The notes: a model not told the origin generated them from the letters alone. A stretch of 64,000 bases of DNA from Pseudomonadota bacterium (GCA_023423275.1 JAFAFW010000037.1:99085-163084), one strand, 5' to 3'; numbered from the stretch's first letter, positions 17,226 to 26,853 are shown. Program-made: numbers and translations.

Positions 17226-18398
17226 TTAAGCCCCATCCACTGCGATCGGCACAACACGCGAAGGATCGAAGCATACGTGGATTGCCTCGCCTTCCTGTAA
17301 CAGATCGCGCGGGAAGGACTGGACGCGCAGGGTGCCGCCGGGCCAATCGATGATGTAACTGACGATATCCCCGAGCAGAATCCGGCGCCTGACCGTGGCT
17401 TGCCATTGATTGTTTACGCCCGGTGCAGCCGTGCGTCGCAACTCCGGATAGACGGTGCGGACAGCAACCAAATGCCGTCCATCCGCCTCTGGCGCTTGCA
17501 GCGGCAGATCGGGCGCACATTCGACGAGGGCATCGCCAATCTTCAGAACCGGTGCGCCAGACGGCGCTGTTCCCTGCCGGGTTCCGGCCAGAATGTTTGC
17601 CGCACCGATGAAATCGGCAACAAAGCGGGTTCGCGGCCGGTCGTAGATGTCGAACGGGCGCCCGTCCTGCTCGATGCTGCCTTCGCGCATGACGATAATA
17701 CGATCCGAGATCGCCATCGCTTCTTCCTGGTCATGCGTGACGTAGATCGTGCTCAGGTCGAAGCGGTGCTGGAGCTCTTTGATCTCTTCTCGCATACGCA
17801 CCCGCAGGCGGGCATCGAGATTGGAGAGCGGCTCGTCGAGCAGCATGGCCTTGGGCCGCGCGGCATAGCTTCGGGCCAGCGCCACGCGCTGCTGCTGACC
17901 GCCACTGAGATTGGTGGCCGGCCGCATCATGAAGTCCTCCATGCCGACCATGCGCAGGACTTCCTTCACGCGCTGCTGGATATCGGCATTGCTCATCCGC
18001 TGCACACGGAGCGCATACGCGACGTTCTCGAACACCGTCATATGTGGCCAGATGGCGTAGCTCTGAAACACCATCGATAGCTTGCGCTTTTCGGCCGGCA
18101 TGTTGATGCGTCTGGATGAGGAAAACACAGGCACACCGTCGATGACGATCTCGCCGGATACCGGTGTTTCCAGCCCTGCGATGCAGCGCAACGTCGTGGA
18201 TTTTCCGCATCCTGACGGCCCCAGCAGCGATAAGTGCTCGCCATGGCTCACCTGGAACGAGATGTTCTTGACGACGACCTTGCCGTCGTAGGCGGCGGTC
18301 AGCCCTCGCACTTCGATATATCTCGATGCTGCGGTGTCCTCCGCCGGGCTTTCCTTGCCCACTGGAGACGCCGCCGTTGCTTCCATCAAACCGACCAT
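17226..18398 (-). CDS. ABC transporter ATP-binding protein (iron/putrescine-type)
   Basis: A 390-residue ATPase. Walker A is GPSGCGKSTTLRCIAG near residue 60, the Q-loop is VFQSYAIWPHM, the signature is LSGGQQQRVALARS, Walker B is AMLLDEPLSNLDAR and the switch is YVTHDQEEA. The C-terminal 130 residues form a TOBE/OB regulatory domain, typical of the FbpC/PotA group. It is the last gene of a three-gene operon with a fused permease and a binding protein, and energises import at the inner membrane. Confidence 0.94.
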   Translation of the reverse strand: MVGLMEATAASPVGKESPAEDTAASRYIEVRGLTAAYDGKVVVKNISFQVSHGEHLSLLGPSGCGKSTTLRCIAGLETPVSGEIVIDGVPVFSSSRRINMPAEKRKLSMVFQSYAIWPHMTVFENVAYALRVQRMSNADIQQRVKEVLRMVGMEDFMMRPATNLSGGQQQRVALARSYAARPKAMLLDEPLSNLDARLRVRMREEIKELQHRFDLSTIYVTHDQEEAMAISDRIIVMREGSIEQDGRPFDIYDRPRTRFVADFIGAANILAGTRQGTAPSGAPVLKIGDALVECAPDLPLQAPEADGRHLVAVRTVYPELRRTAAPGVNNQWQATVRRRILLGDIVSYIIDWPGGTLRVQSFPRDLLQEGEAIHVCFDPSRVVPIAVDGA

Positions 18399-18429
18399 TG
18401 TCGGCCTCCTCCCTGGAATAGTGAGAGTG

Positions 18430-20148
18430 TCAGATTTTCATGTCGCGACCGGTCCAGCGCCGGACCGCGTACAGCGCGATCAGGATAATGACAGCCTGAA
18501 CGATCGCCAGCGCGCTGACGCGCGGCAACCCACCGGAGTCCCAGAAACTGAAGATCGCGGGACCCAGCACCGGGTTGTGCGCATCCGACAGGAAAAGTGA
18601 TGCGCTGATCTCGCGAACCGACACCATGAACAACAATGCCCATGTCGCGAGCACGCCGGACCGCAGCAGCGGCACCGTGATGGTTCGCAGTACCCGCCAC
18701 CAGTCCGCGCCACTGACGCGGGCCGCTTCTTCGAGTGCGCCGTCGATCTGGACGACAACACCGCTCATGCCACGGTAGGCCAACGGCAGAAATACGAAGA
18801 TGTAGGCCAGCAGGACCGCGAACAAAGTCCCATAGAGCGGGATTGGCAGCGTCAGGACCATCCACAGGAAGCCGAACGCGAAGATCAGCCGCGGAAATGC
18901 CTGCGGAAGCATCGTGACCTGCTCCAGCAGTTTGCGGCCGCCGCTCTTTGAGCGATAAACGGCGATTGCGATCAGCGTTGCGCAGGCGACACCCAGTGTA
19001 CCTGTCGCCAGGCCCAGGATGAGGCTGTTGATGATCGCCTGGCGGGTGGTCGGGAACTCGATGACTACATAATGATAGTTGGCGAGCGTCCAGGTTGCCG
19101 GATTAAAGCTCAGCTCACTGCTGGTTTGCAGGGAGGCCAGCAAGAGAGCCCCCAGCGGCAGCACCAGTGCGACGGCGATATAGAAGCTCGCCAGACCGAA
19201 CAGCGGCCACTTCCACTTGCCCATGTCGATCTGGCGCGGACGATAATTGCGACCCGAAACAACGACGAACGAGCGGCCCTTCAGGACGCGCTGAACCAGC
19301 CAGACAGCAAGGGCCGTAATGGCGATCAGCACAAGACCGAGCGCGGCTGCGAGCGGATAGTTCGGCGGATAGCCCTGCAGCAGGACATAGATCGCGTTGG
19401 TCGCGACGTAAAAGCGCGCGCTTGTCCCGAGAATGGCGGGAATTGCGAACGATCCGAGGATCGATGCGAACATGAAGAGCGCAGCGCTGAGAATCGCCGG
19501 TAGCATCAGGGGAAGCGTGATCTTCCAGGCGGTACGCCATTTGCCGCCACCGAAGATTGATGAGCTTTCCTCCAACGCCGGATCCATGCGCTGCATCGCA
19601 GCACCGATGATCAGAATGGCGACGGGCGCCTCGAAGATCGCTTCGACGAAAATGATCCCCATCGGCGTGTAGATATCGAAGAGCGGCGACGCTCCTCCTG
19701 TCAGCCACATGTAGGCGCGATTGATCAAGCCGTCGCGCGGAGCGCCGAGCTGGCTCCAGGCCAGCGCCCCGACAAGCGGACCGAGCGGATAGGGAATGGC
19801 GACAAGAAGCTCAAACCATTTCCGTCCAGCAATATTCGTACGATGGATCAGCCAGGCAAGGCCGACACCAATGGTGATACCGAGCAGCGTGCCGCCGGTT
19901 GCGATGAGAAGCGTATTGCCGATCCAATCGAGATGGTTCGTCAGCTCGATGAAGTTGCCGAGGCCATATTCGACCGCCGGTAAGGCTTGAGGATCGCCGA
20001 CATTGAAGGCACTCGTCACCAACAAAAAGATCGGATACCCCAGGCCCCCGATGATCAGAACGAGGGGTATCCAGACCTCCGGTCCGATGCGCGTCCAGGA
20101 ACTGACGCGCTCAGGGACCGCCGTCGCGGCGATCGCTCGGTTTGTCAT
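18430..20148 (-). CDS. ABC transporter fused permease (FbpB type)
   Basis: A 572-residue protein with about 12 membrane segments arranged as two binding-protein-dependent permease domains in one chain, as in iron(III) permeases of the Fbp/Sfu group. The first half carries an EAA-like loop around DPALEESSSIFGGGKWRTAW, the second DGALEEAARVSGADWWRVLR. Each contacts one ATPase subunit. It overlaps the binding-protein gene by four bases. Its substrate may be iron, a polyamine or an organic compound. The adjacent acyl-CoA genes suggest an organic substrate. Confidence 0.93.
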   Translation of the reverse strand: MTNRAIAATAVPERVSSWTRIGPEVWIPLVLIIGGLGYPIFLLVTSAFNVGDPQALPAVEYGLGNFIELTNHLDWIGNTLLIATGGTLLGITIGVGLAWLIHRTNIAGRKWFELLVAIPYPLGPLVGALAWSQLGAPRDGLINRAYMWLTGGASPLFDIYTPMGIIFVEAIFEAPVAILIIGAAMQRMDPALEESSSIFGGGKWRTAWKITLPLMLPAILSAALFMFASILGSFAIPAILGTSARFYVATNAIYVLLQGYPPNYPLAAALGLVLIAITALAVWLVQRVLKGRSFVVVSGRNYRPRQIDMGKWKWPLFGLASFYIAVALVLPLGALLLASLQTSSELSFNPATWTLANYHYVVIEFPTTRQAIINSLILGLATGTLGVACATLIAIAVYRSKSGGRKLLEQVTMLPQAFPRLIFAFGFLWMVLTLPIPLYGTLFAVLLAYIFVFLPLAYRGMSGVVVQIDGALEEAARVSGADWWRVLRTITVPLLRSGVLATWALLFMVSVREISASLFLSDAHNPVLGPAIFSFWDSGGLPRVSALAIVQAVIILIALYAVRRWTGRDMKI

Positions 20149-21227
20149 AGGCCGGTCATCTTGTTCCAGATGCCGACGAATTTCTTGCGCATCGCCGGAT
20201 CCTGGTACTCCTCGAACTTGACCGGCAGCAGAAGCTTCGTGGTTGCGATGTTGGGCACGTGCTCCACCGTCACGTCCTTGCGTGCGGACGGCGAACCCTG
20301 AATGTCATTCCAGACCTGCTGGCCTTCGCGCGATGTCAGGTAATCGATAAAGATCTTCGACGCGTTGGGCCGCTTCGTGCCGATAATGCCCACGACCTGA
20401 TTGACCGAGGGCGTACCGATTTCCGGAAATACCGCCTTGACCGGATTGTTGGCCCGCATCGCCTTGACATACTGGAAGATGCTGACGCGCCCGCCGATCT
20501 TCAGATTACCGCGCTCGATATCCTGTTGGATTTGCGTCGAAGACGAATAGGCGCGTGGCTTCAACTCAGCCAGTTTGTCAAAGAAATCAGCCGGCAAAAC
20601 GTCCTTCATGACGAACCAGAAGGCATAGGACGTACCAGCCGAGGCGTTCTGAAAACCGATCTGACCTGACCAGCGCGGATTGAGAAGATCCGTCCACGTC
20701 TTGGGTGCTTCGTCTTCCTTCACGAAGCGCGGATCGTACATCATCGGCCCGGCGTTGATGTAATAGGACGTGTACCAGCCCGGCTCGTCGCTGCGATATT
20801 CCGCGTCGAAGGCATCGATTTCCTTGGGCACATAGCGCATCAGGCGGTTCTGTTTGCGCAGATTTTCCATGATGCCCGCATCCGACGTCATATAAACGTC
20901 GCCGCTGACGCTGCCCGTCCGATGCTCGGCTTCCAGCTTCGGCACGGCAGCGCCGGGCAGCAACCGCTGCTGCACCGTCTTGACGCCCGTCTTGTCGGTG
21001 AAAATCTGCAGGAACTTTACAACGTCCGCCTCCTGATCGCCGTGCCAGACGACGAGCGAACCTTCATCCGCCGCCGCCTTCAGGTCCGGCGCCGCTGTCG
21101 CTTGTGCAAGTGCGAAACTGCGCGGAAGACTGAGCGATGCAATTCCGGCGCCAGCAGCCACGAGCAGCTTCCGGCGTGACGTACGCAATGAAACAAGATG
21201 AGACTTGGGCGTCTTGGGCTCTGCCAT
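20145..21227 (-). CDS. ABC transporter substrate-binding protein (family 1/Fbp-like), Tat-exported
   Basis: A 360-residue periplasmic protein. The N terminus has a twin-arginine-type signal, SRRKLLVAAGAGIASLSLP near residues 17-36, with cleavage after ALAQA. The mature part has GSLVVWHGDQEADVVKFLQI, GDVYMTSDAGIM, and GWYTSYYINAGPMMYDPRFV, in line with FbpA/AfuA-like binding proteins. The canonical adjacent iron-ligand tyrosines appear only partly (TSYYINAG), so iron binding is uncertain. It is first gene of the importer operon and divergent from the acyl-CoA dehydrogenase operon. Confidence 0.88.
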   Translation of the reverse strand: MAEPKTPKSHLVSLRTSRRKLLVAAGAGIASLSLPRSFALAQATAAPDLKAAADEGSLVVWHGDQEADVVKFLQIFTDKTGVKTVQQRLLPGAAVPKLEAEHRTGSVSGDVYMTSDAGIMENLRKQNRLMRYVPKEIDAFDAEYRSDEPGWYTSYYINAGPMMYDPRFVKEDEAPKTWTDLLNPRWSGQIGFQNASAGTSYAFWFVMKDVLPADFFDKLAELKPRAYSSSTQIQQDIERGNLKIGGRVSIFQYVKAMRANNPVKAVFPEIGTPSVNQVVGIIGTKRPNASKIFIDYLTSREGQQVWNDIQGSPSARKDVTVEHVPNIATTKLLLPVKFEEYQDPAMRKKFVGIWNKMTGL

Positions 21228-21377
21228 GTTCAGTCCTCCCAGACTGCAATGCGCGCTTATTCGCGTCTATCGGTGTGTCTAAATTCCGCGGCGATTATTG
21301 CCGATCACAGGAATGCGTCAAGCCTAAGCATGCGCCCCAGACGCAAATTCGACGAAAATTTTCATCCATGGTGATCT

Positions 21378-21392
21378 ATGATCTGTGATCAT
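21378..21392. promoter_or_regulatory. Operator-like palindrome in divergent promoter region
   Basis: ATGATC, three bases, then GATCAT forms a perfect inverted repeat in the 250-base gap between the ABC importer operon and the acyl-CoA dehydrogenase operon. It could be a site for the GntR regulator at 26854. Assignment is by position only. Confidence 0.35.
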
Positions 21393-21477
21393 TGATTGTT
21401 TGAATGACTTGTGAGAACAATAGGCGGCTATGGCCTGCCCCTCCCGCGGCGCAACCGATCCGATAAGCGGTTTTCCG

Positions 21478-22623
21478 ATGAATTTTGCACCGACTGAAGA
21501 ACAGAGCATAGCCGTCGGTGCGTGGCGGCGCGTGCTCGAGCGGGACATCCGTCCTGTCACCGAACAACACCTCGATGCGCCCTTTCCCAAGGACGTGCTC
21601 AAGAAACTGCTGGGTATTGCGAGCGAGTACGGCGTCGGCAGCGGCTGGGTGGCCGAGAGCGGCGGCGGACTGGGCCTCGATTTCGTGACCAGCGGACTTC
21701 TTTATGAGGAGCTGGCCCGGGTCTCGGCCGACCTTGCAGGCGCCGCATTTGTCAATGAAGGCGCCGCCCTGAAGGTTTTCAACGCCGGATCGCCGGAACT
21801 GCAGGCGCGCTATCTCAAGGACACGATCGCCGGCAAACTGATCGGCTGTTCGGCCATCAGCGAGCCGAATGTCGGATCGCACGTGCGCGGCATGCAGACG
21901 CGCGCCGTCCGCGATGGCAACAATTACCGCATCACCGGCGAGAAGCTGTGGATCTCCAATTCCGCCGTCGCCGACTACGTCGTGCTGATCGCCGCCACGG
22001 GCGATCAGGAATTCACGATGTTTCTCGTCGATCGTGAAGAACACGGCTTCCGCTCCGTCGAGGTCGAAAAGCTCGGGCTCAACGGATGGTCTCTTGGCCA
22101 GATCATTCTTGAGGATGTCGTCGTTCCGGCAACCAACATCATGGGCAAGCTCGGCGGCGGCTTGCGGGAAACCATGAAGGGGTTCGAGCGCTCGCGCTGC
22201 TTTATTTCCCTGGTCGCCCTAGGGCTAGGGCGCGCAAGCCTGGATGCGGCCATTGCCTATGCCAAGGAGCGTGTCCAGTTCGGCAAGCCGATCGGCGCGC
22301 ATCAGCTCGTGCAGCAGTTGGTCGCGGAAATGGCCACTGAGCTCGATGCATCGCGGCTGATGGTGTTTCGTGCACTGTCCATGCTCGATCAGAACGTCGG
22401 CTCGAATATCGAGGCGGCGATGGCCAAGGTCTTCACGACGGAGGCCGTGCAGCGGATCACCTCGAAAGCCATCCAGGTGCATGGCGCATTCGGCATCAGC
22501 AAGGAATTCCCGGTTGAGCGCTATTTCCGCTCCGCGCGACTGCTGACGATCCCGGACGGCACGACACAGATCAATAACCTCGTCATCGGCCGCAATTTGC
22601 TCGGCCTCGACGCATTTTCATAA
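21478..22623 (+). CDS. Acyl-CoA dehydrogenase-family protein with Asp at the catalytic base position
   Basis: About 381 residues. Family features are MNFAPTEEQSIAVGAWRRVL at the start, the middle ISEPNVGSHVRGMQTRAVRD and GEKLWISNSAVADYVVLIA, and C-terminal QVHGAFGISKEFPVERYFRS. It would oxidise an acyl-CoA to the enoyl-CoA with FAD. Where most members have E-G-T this one has D-G-T (Asp near residue 360). The alternative helix-G glutamate position is Ser, so the catalytic base is unusual. ATG 21478 fits the family N terminus; ATG 21430 is an alternative. First gene of the acyl-CoA operon. Confidence 0.85.
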   Translation: MNFAPTEEQSIAVGAWRRVLERDIRPVTEQHLDAPFPKDVLKKLLGIASEYGVGSGWVAESGGGLGLDFVTSGLLYEELARVSADLAGAAFVNEGAALKVFNAGSPELQARYLKDTIAGKLIGCSAISEPNVGSHVRGMQTRAVRDGNNYRITGEKLWISNSAVADYVVLIAATGDQEFTMFLVDREEHGFRSVEVEKLGLNGWSLGQIILEDVVVPATNIMGKLGGGLRETMKGFERSRCFISLVALGLGRASLDAAIAYAKERVQFGKPIGAHQLVQQLVAEMATELDASRLMVFRALSMLDQNVGSNIEAAMAKVFTTEAVQRITSKAIQVHGAFGISKEFPVERYFRSARLLTIPDGTTQINNLVIGRNLLGLDAFS

Positions 22624-22635
22624 GACCCGCAGCGC

Positions 22636-24294
22636 ATGTCCACCATCGACCTCGACAGCTTGCAGATCGCAGACGTCGACATCCTCGTTCTCGGCGGCGG
22701 GTTCGCTGGCACACGTGCGGCGGTTGCGGCCCGTGAGGCCGGCGCCGAGGTCGGACACGCATTTCTGGCGCGCGGCGCATCGCCCTATGTGATCGGCGCC
22801 AATGTGCCGCTCGGTGCCGTCGACAGCCGCGACAGCCCGGAACAGTACATCACCGACATGCTGGAAGGCGGTTATCATCTGAACGATCGCCGCCTATTGA
22901 AGGCGCTGGCAGAGAATTCCGTCGCTTCATTTCAGGATCTGGTCCGGATCGGCGTCCCGTTCGCAAAGGATGACAACGGATTTCTGCAGCGGCATCTGTC
23001 CGGCAACGTATATCCCCGCTCCGTCTACGTCCCACAGGGCGTCGGCAAGGTGGTGCTGGAACATCTCGCGCGGCGCAGCGAGGAAATTGGCGTCCGCACG
23101 TGGTCCGGACATCGTGTTGTCGCGCTGCTGCGCGACCAGGGGTCCGTCGTCGGCGCGTTGCTGGCCGACCGGCGATCCGGAACCATCATGGCCGTTCATG
23201 CCGGCGCGGTCGTTCTGGCCATGGGCGGCATCGGCCAGATCTACAGCGACAGCACCTATCCAACCGATGTCGCGTCGGATGCCTACGCCCTGGCGCTCGA
23301 AGCGGGCGCAACATTGATCGACATGGAGTTCGTGCAGTTCGAACCCGTCGTCATCGTCGATCCTGAAGGCGCCCGCGGCATGGAAATGCCCACCGCGATG
23401 CTTGGCGACGGTGCCCAGCTTCTCAATGCCAACGGCGAGCGCTTCATGTTCCGCTATAACCCGGAGCACGGCGAGAAAAAGATCGAGAAAGCGCGGATGT
23501 CCCTGTGCATCCAGCAGGAGATCGACGAAGGGCGCGGTCTCGAGGGTGGCACGGTTCTCTTCGATACGACGACCGTGCCGGTCGACAAGCTCGAGAGCTA
23601 CGTGTCGCACTGCAAGCGTCTACGCGCATCGGGACTGGAGCCGCGCGAACGCGGGCCCCTGGTGCGCCCCGCCGCACACAGCGAAATGGGCGGCGTTGCC
23701 ATTGATCCGGACGGGCAGACCGGCATTGCGGGACTGTTCGCCGCCGGTGAAGCGAGCGGCGGCATACATGGCGCCAGCCGGCTGGCTGGCAACGGCGGCG
23801 GCGAGACAATGGCCATGGGCTGGCTCGTCGGCCGCGCGGCAGCACGCAATCCCGGACGACCACAGGTCAGTAATTGGGCCGCTGTGCACACGGCGGCACT
23901 GAAGGATTTTGTTCCGACACAAAGCGGCGGCGCACCTGATCTCACCGCGGATCAGATCAAGCACGGCATCCGCACGGCCATGAGCGACTGCGCCGGTCTC
24001 TATCGCACCGCCATGGGATTGAACGACGGCCTGGAACAGCTCGCCTCGCTTGCCGCGCAGGCTGCACTGCTTCCGGCCACGAAACTGGACGATGCGCTGC
24101 AGGCCCGCTCATGCCGCAACATGGCACTGGTCGCGCGCCTCATTCTCGAATCCGCGCTGGCGCGCACGGAAAGCCGTGGCGCGCATCAGCGCCGGGATTT
24201 TCCCGCGCGTGACGATGCGCAATGGCTGAAACACATCAGTTTCCGGCGCGATGCGTCGGGCGCGGTAACAATGGGCGAAACGCCCCTGCAATGA
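22636..24294 (+). CDS. FAD-dependent oxidoreductase (fumarate reductase/succinate dehydrogenase flavoprotein type)
   Basis: A 552-residue flavoprotein. The N terminus has the FAD-binding ILVLGGGFAGTRAAVAAREA. The middle has VPQGVGKVVLEHL and VLAMGGIGQIY. The capping and substrate region has RPAAHSEMGGVAIDP and HGASRLAGNGGGETMAMGWL, equivalents of the SdhA/FrdA HGANRLGGNS segment. The C-terminal helical domain (about 430-540) is also SdhA-like. No iron-sulphur or anchor subunit is adjacent, so it is more like a soluble dehydrogenase or enoate reductase. It follows the acyl-CoA dehydrogenase by 12 bases and overlaps possible starts of the CoA transferase gene. Confidence 0.85.
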   Translation: MSTIDLDSLQIADVDILVLGGGFAGTRAAVAAREAGAEVGHAFLARGASPYVIGANVPLGAVDSRDSPEQYITDMLEGGYHLNDRRLLKALAENSVASFQDLVRIGVPFAKDDNGFLQRHLSGNVYPRSVYVPQGVGKVVLEHLARRSEEIGVRTWSGHRVVALLRDQGSVVGALLADRRSGTIMAVHAGAVVLAMGGIGQIYSDSTYPTDVASDAYALALEAGATLIDMEFVQFEPVVIVDPEGARGMEMPTAMLGDGAQLLNANGERFMFRYNPEHGEKKIEKARMSLCIQQEIDEGRGLEGGTVLFDTTTVPVDKLESYVSHCKRLRASGLEPRERGPLVRPAAHSEMGGVAIDPDGQTGIAGLFAAGEASGGIHGASRLAGNGGGETMAMGWLVGRAAARNPGRPQVSNWAAVHTAALKDFVPTQSGGAPDLTADQIKHGIRTAMSDCAGLYRTAMGLNDGLEQLASLAAQAALLPATKLDDALQARSCRNMALVARLILESALARTESRGAHQRRDFPARDDAQWLKHISFRRDASGAVTMGETPLQ

Positions 24295-24314
24295 GTGCAA
24301 GTTCGGAGGATCGG

Positions 24315-25490
24315 GTGACACAGAAACCGCTTAACGGCATCAAGGTCGTGGATTTCACGCGCATGTTTGCCGGCCCGTTCTGCGCCATGCTGCTGGCGGA
24401 TCTGGGCGCCGACGTCGTGAAGATCGAATCGCCGGACGGTGATCCGATCCGCCATCAGGGCCCTCCGTTCTACGACAAGGAGAGCATGAGCTTTCTGGCC
24501 GTAAACCGGAACAAGCGGTCCGTCGTGCTGAACGCCAAGCAGCCCGAGGATCTCAAGCTCATCCACCGGCTGGTCGAGCAGGCGGACGTCGTTGTCGAAA
24601 ACTTCCTGCCCGGCGTCATGGAGCGCATGGGCCTGGGCTATGAGGAAGTCTCCAAGAAGCGCCCGCAGATCATCTACGCGGCGATGTCCGGCATGGGCGC
24701 GACCGGCCCGTTGCACGATAAGAAAGCATTTGACCTGACCATCCAGGCCGAGGCCGGTTTCATGAGCCTAACCGGCGAACCGGGCGGCCAGCCCATCAAG
24801 CTCGGCACTTCCGTGTTTGATCTCGTCTGCGGTCAATACGCGACCAACGCCATCGTCACTGCCCTCTTCCAGCGCACACAGACCCAGCGCGGTTGCCGCA
24901 TCGAGACCAGCTTGTACGAAGGCCTCGTCAGCTTCCTCGTCGATGCGGGCATGGAATGGCTGCTGATGAATAACCTGCGCGCCAAATGGGGTTCGGAGCA
25001 CGCCAGCACCGTCCCCTATAAGGCATTCAAGGCCAAGGACGGCTGGATCGTCATCGGCGCGGCGGTGCAGCGGCTCTACGAAACGTTCGTCGAAATCCTC
25101 GGCCGTGCCGATCTGGCGACCGATCCGCGCTTCGTCACGCTGAAGGGGCGCGTCTCCAATCGCGCCGAGCTCTACGGCATTCTCGATGCCGAAGTCGCGA
25201 AATGGCCGATGGCGGAGCTGGCCGCCAAGCTCGACGCCGCAGGCGTACCCTGCGCGCTCGTCAACACGATGAAGGATGTTTTCGAGCATCCGCAAACCAA
25301 GGCGCGCGACATGCTCGTCAAGATCCGCAAATCGGACGGCAGCGAAATGCCGATGATCGGCTCGGCGATGAAATTCAGCACATTCGACATCACCGAGGGC
25401 TGGACCGCACCGCCGGCATTGGGCCAGCACACTGGCGAAGTTCTGCAGGAATGGCTGGGCGTCACAGCGCCGGAACCCCAAAAGGTTTAG
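24315..25490 (+). CDS. CaiB/BaiF family III CoA transferase
   Basis: About 391 residues. Hallmarks are PLNGIKVVDFTRMFAGPFCA, LADLGADVVKIESPDGDP, SFLAVNRNKRSVVLN, DVVVENFLPGVMERMGLGY, and the catalytic aspartate region KAFDLTIQAEAGFMSLTGEP near residue 165. It moves CoA between acids and is usually the activation step in carboxylate catabolism. The start is set at GTG 24315 because GGAGG lies five bases upstream. ATG 24291, overlapping the flavoprotein stop, is an alternative adding eight residues. It probably activates the acid taken up by the adjacent ABC importer. Confidence 0.93.
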   Translation: MTQKPLNGIKVVDFTRMFAGPFCAMLLADLGADVVKIESPDGDPIRHQGPPFYDKESMSFLAVNRNKRSVVLNAKQPEDLKLIHRLVEQADVVVENFLPGVMERMGLGYEEVSKKRPQIIYAAMSGMGATGPLHDKKAFDLTIQAEAGFMSLTGEPGGQPIKLGTSVFDLVCGQYATNAIVTALFQRTQTQRGCRIETSLYEGLVSFLVDAGMEWLLMNNLRAKWGSEHASTVPYKAFKAKDGWIVIGAAVQRLYETFVEILGRADLATDPRFVTLKGRVSNRAELYGILDAEVAKWPMAELAAKLDAAGVPCALVNTMKDVFEHPQTKARDMLVKIRKSDGSEMPMIGSAMKFSTFDITEGWTAPPALGQHTGEVLQEWLGVTAPEPQKV

Positions 25491-25502
25491 GAGACGCAAG
25501 CC

Positions 25503-25922
25503 ATGACCTACGAGAAAAACCCTGTCGTCGAGATCGGCGCGCGCATTGTCTACGCGAAGACGATCACCGAAGCGGATGTCTATATGTACGCTGGTGTGAC
25601 GGGAGACTTCTCCCCCAACCACATCGACGAAATGTATATGAGCGAAGGCCATTACGGCCATCGCATCGCGCACGGCACCCTGATGATGGGCTTGATGTCC
25701 GCGGCGTCGGCGCGGCTGCGGCTCGGTCGCACGGTGTCACTGGGCTACGACCGCGTGCGCTTCACCGGTCCCGTCTTTTTCGGCGATACCATTTCCACGA
25801 CCTACACACTGACGCGGATCGATCGCGAGAAACGGCGCGCCTACGCCGACGTCGAATGCGTCAATCAGCATGGCAAGGTGGTCGCGGTGGCAACCAACGT
25901 TCGCGCATGGGTCGATCAATGA
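25503..25922 (+). CDS. MaoC-like (R)-specific enoyl-CoA hydratase/dehydratase
   Basis: A 139-residue single hot-dog domain. The hydratase-2 motif is present: ADVYMYAGVTGDFSPNHIDE (Asp and His near residues 37 and 42), then GHRIAHGTLMMGLM. It would add water to an enoyl-CoA to give an (R)-3-hydroxyacyl-CoA. It lies 12 bases after the CoA transferase and overlaps the crotonase start by four bases. The pairing of a MaoC and a crotonase hydratase suggests two successive or stereochemically distinct steps. Confidence 0.9.
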   Translation: MTYEKNPVVEIGARIVYAKTITEADVYMYAGVTGDFSPNHIDEMYMSEGHYGHRIAHGTLMMGLMSAASARLRLGRTVSLGYDRVRFTGPVFFGDTISTTYTLTRIDREKRRAYADVECVNQHGKVVAVATNVRAWVDQ

Positions 25923-26710
25923 GCACCGACAACAACATTCTTCTGGTCGAGGAGCACGGCACCACGGCGGTGCTCACCCTCAACCGCCCTCAGGTCCAGA
26001 ACGCCATCTCGAAGGCGCTGGCTGATGCGATCGACACCGCATTGCAGGCGATCGGCAAGCGCAAGGATATCCGCGCCGTCGTCATCACGGGCGCGGGCGA
26101 GAAGGCGTTCTCGGCCGGCACCGATCTGAAGGAACGGCGCGACCTGTCCGCGGACGGCAAATGGGAGCAGTCCGGCGCATTGCGACGCGCCAACGATACG
26201 ATCTGGAACCTGCCGCAACCGGTGATCGCGGCGATCCAGGGCTGGTGTCTCGGCGGCGGCTACGAAATCGCGCTCAATTGCGATATCCGCATCGCGTCGC
26301 GAACCGCAATCTTCTCCTGGCCCGAAATGCAGCTCGGCGCCTATCCGGGCGGCACGGCGGGCGTGATGTTCCCCCGGCTTGTGGGTCGCGCGCGCGCCAA
26401 GGAAATGTTTTTCACCGCCCGCAAGGTGAAAGCCGAGGAAGCCTTGACGCTCGGCATCATCGAGCGGCTTGTCGAGCCCGGCCAGCATCTGCAGGCGGCG
26501 CTGGACATGGGCGAGGAGATCGCGGTGAACTCGAGCCCTCTGGGCGCGGCAGCGGTCAAGCGCATGGTCAACCTCGGCACCGACATGAGCGTCGGCGAGG
26601 CGCACGCTTTGAACGACCTGCTGCGTCGCCCGCTGGAAGGCACGAAGGACTACGAAGAAGGCATTGCAGCGTTTTTTGAGAAGCGTCGTCCGGCCTGGCG
26701 CGGCGAATAG
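25919..26710 (+). CDS. Enoyl-CoA hydratase/isomerase (crotonase family)
   Basis: A 263-residue crotonase. The oxyanion-hole segments are FSAGTDLKERRD near residue 64 and QGWCLGGGYEIALNCDIRIA near 107. The second catalytic region reads PEMQLGAYPGGTAG, where glutamate of the ECH family is replaced by YPGG, so hydration may not be its reaction; hydrolase or isomerase activity is possible. Its ATG overlaps the MaoC stop (ATGA). It is the last structural gene before the GntR regulator. Confidence 0.9.
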   Translation: MSTDNNILLVEEHGTTAVLTLNRPQVQNAISKALADAIDTALQAIGKRKDIRAVVITGAGEKAFSAGTDLKERRDLSADGKWEQSGALRRANDTIWNLPQPVIAAIQGWCLGGGYEIALNCDIRIASRTAIFSWPEMQLGAYPGGTAGVMFPRLVGRARAKEMFFTARKVKAEEALTLGIIERLVEPGQHLQAALDMGEEIAVNSSPLGAAAVKRMVNLGTDMSVGEAHALNDLLRRPLEGTKDYEEGIAAFFEKRRPAWRGE

Positions 26711-26853
26711 GCGGGGCCCGGCCGCGGTGTGTGCATATCGACGTCGTGTCGAATAGCTTTGCGAAAGGCCAAATGCTATGGCCGCGGCTTGGTTGATAAG
26801 ACTGCGCGTTTCGGGGCGAGCGGCATTCCTTCGCCCCGGGGAAAGGCCTGCCT

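Noticed and set aside
25202..25918. Long N-terminal extension of the crotonase frame
   Set aside because: It overlaps the CoA transferase and MaoC genes in another frame. The crotonase homology begins at the ATG at 25919.
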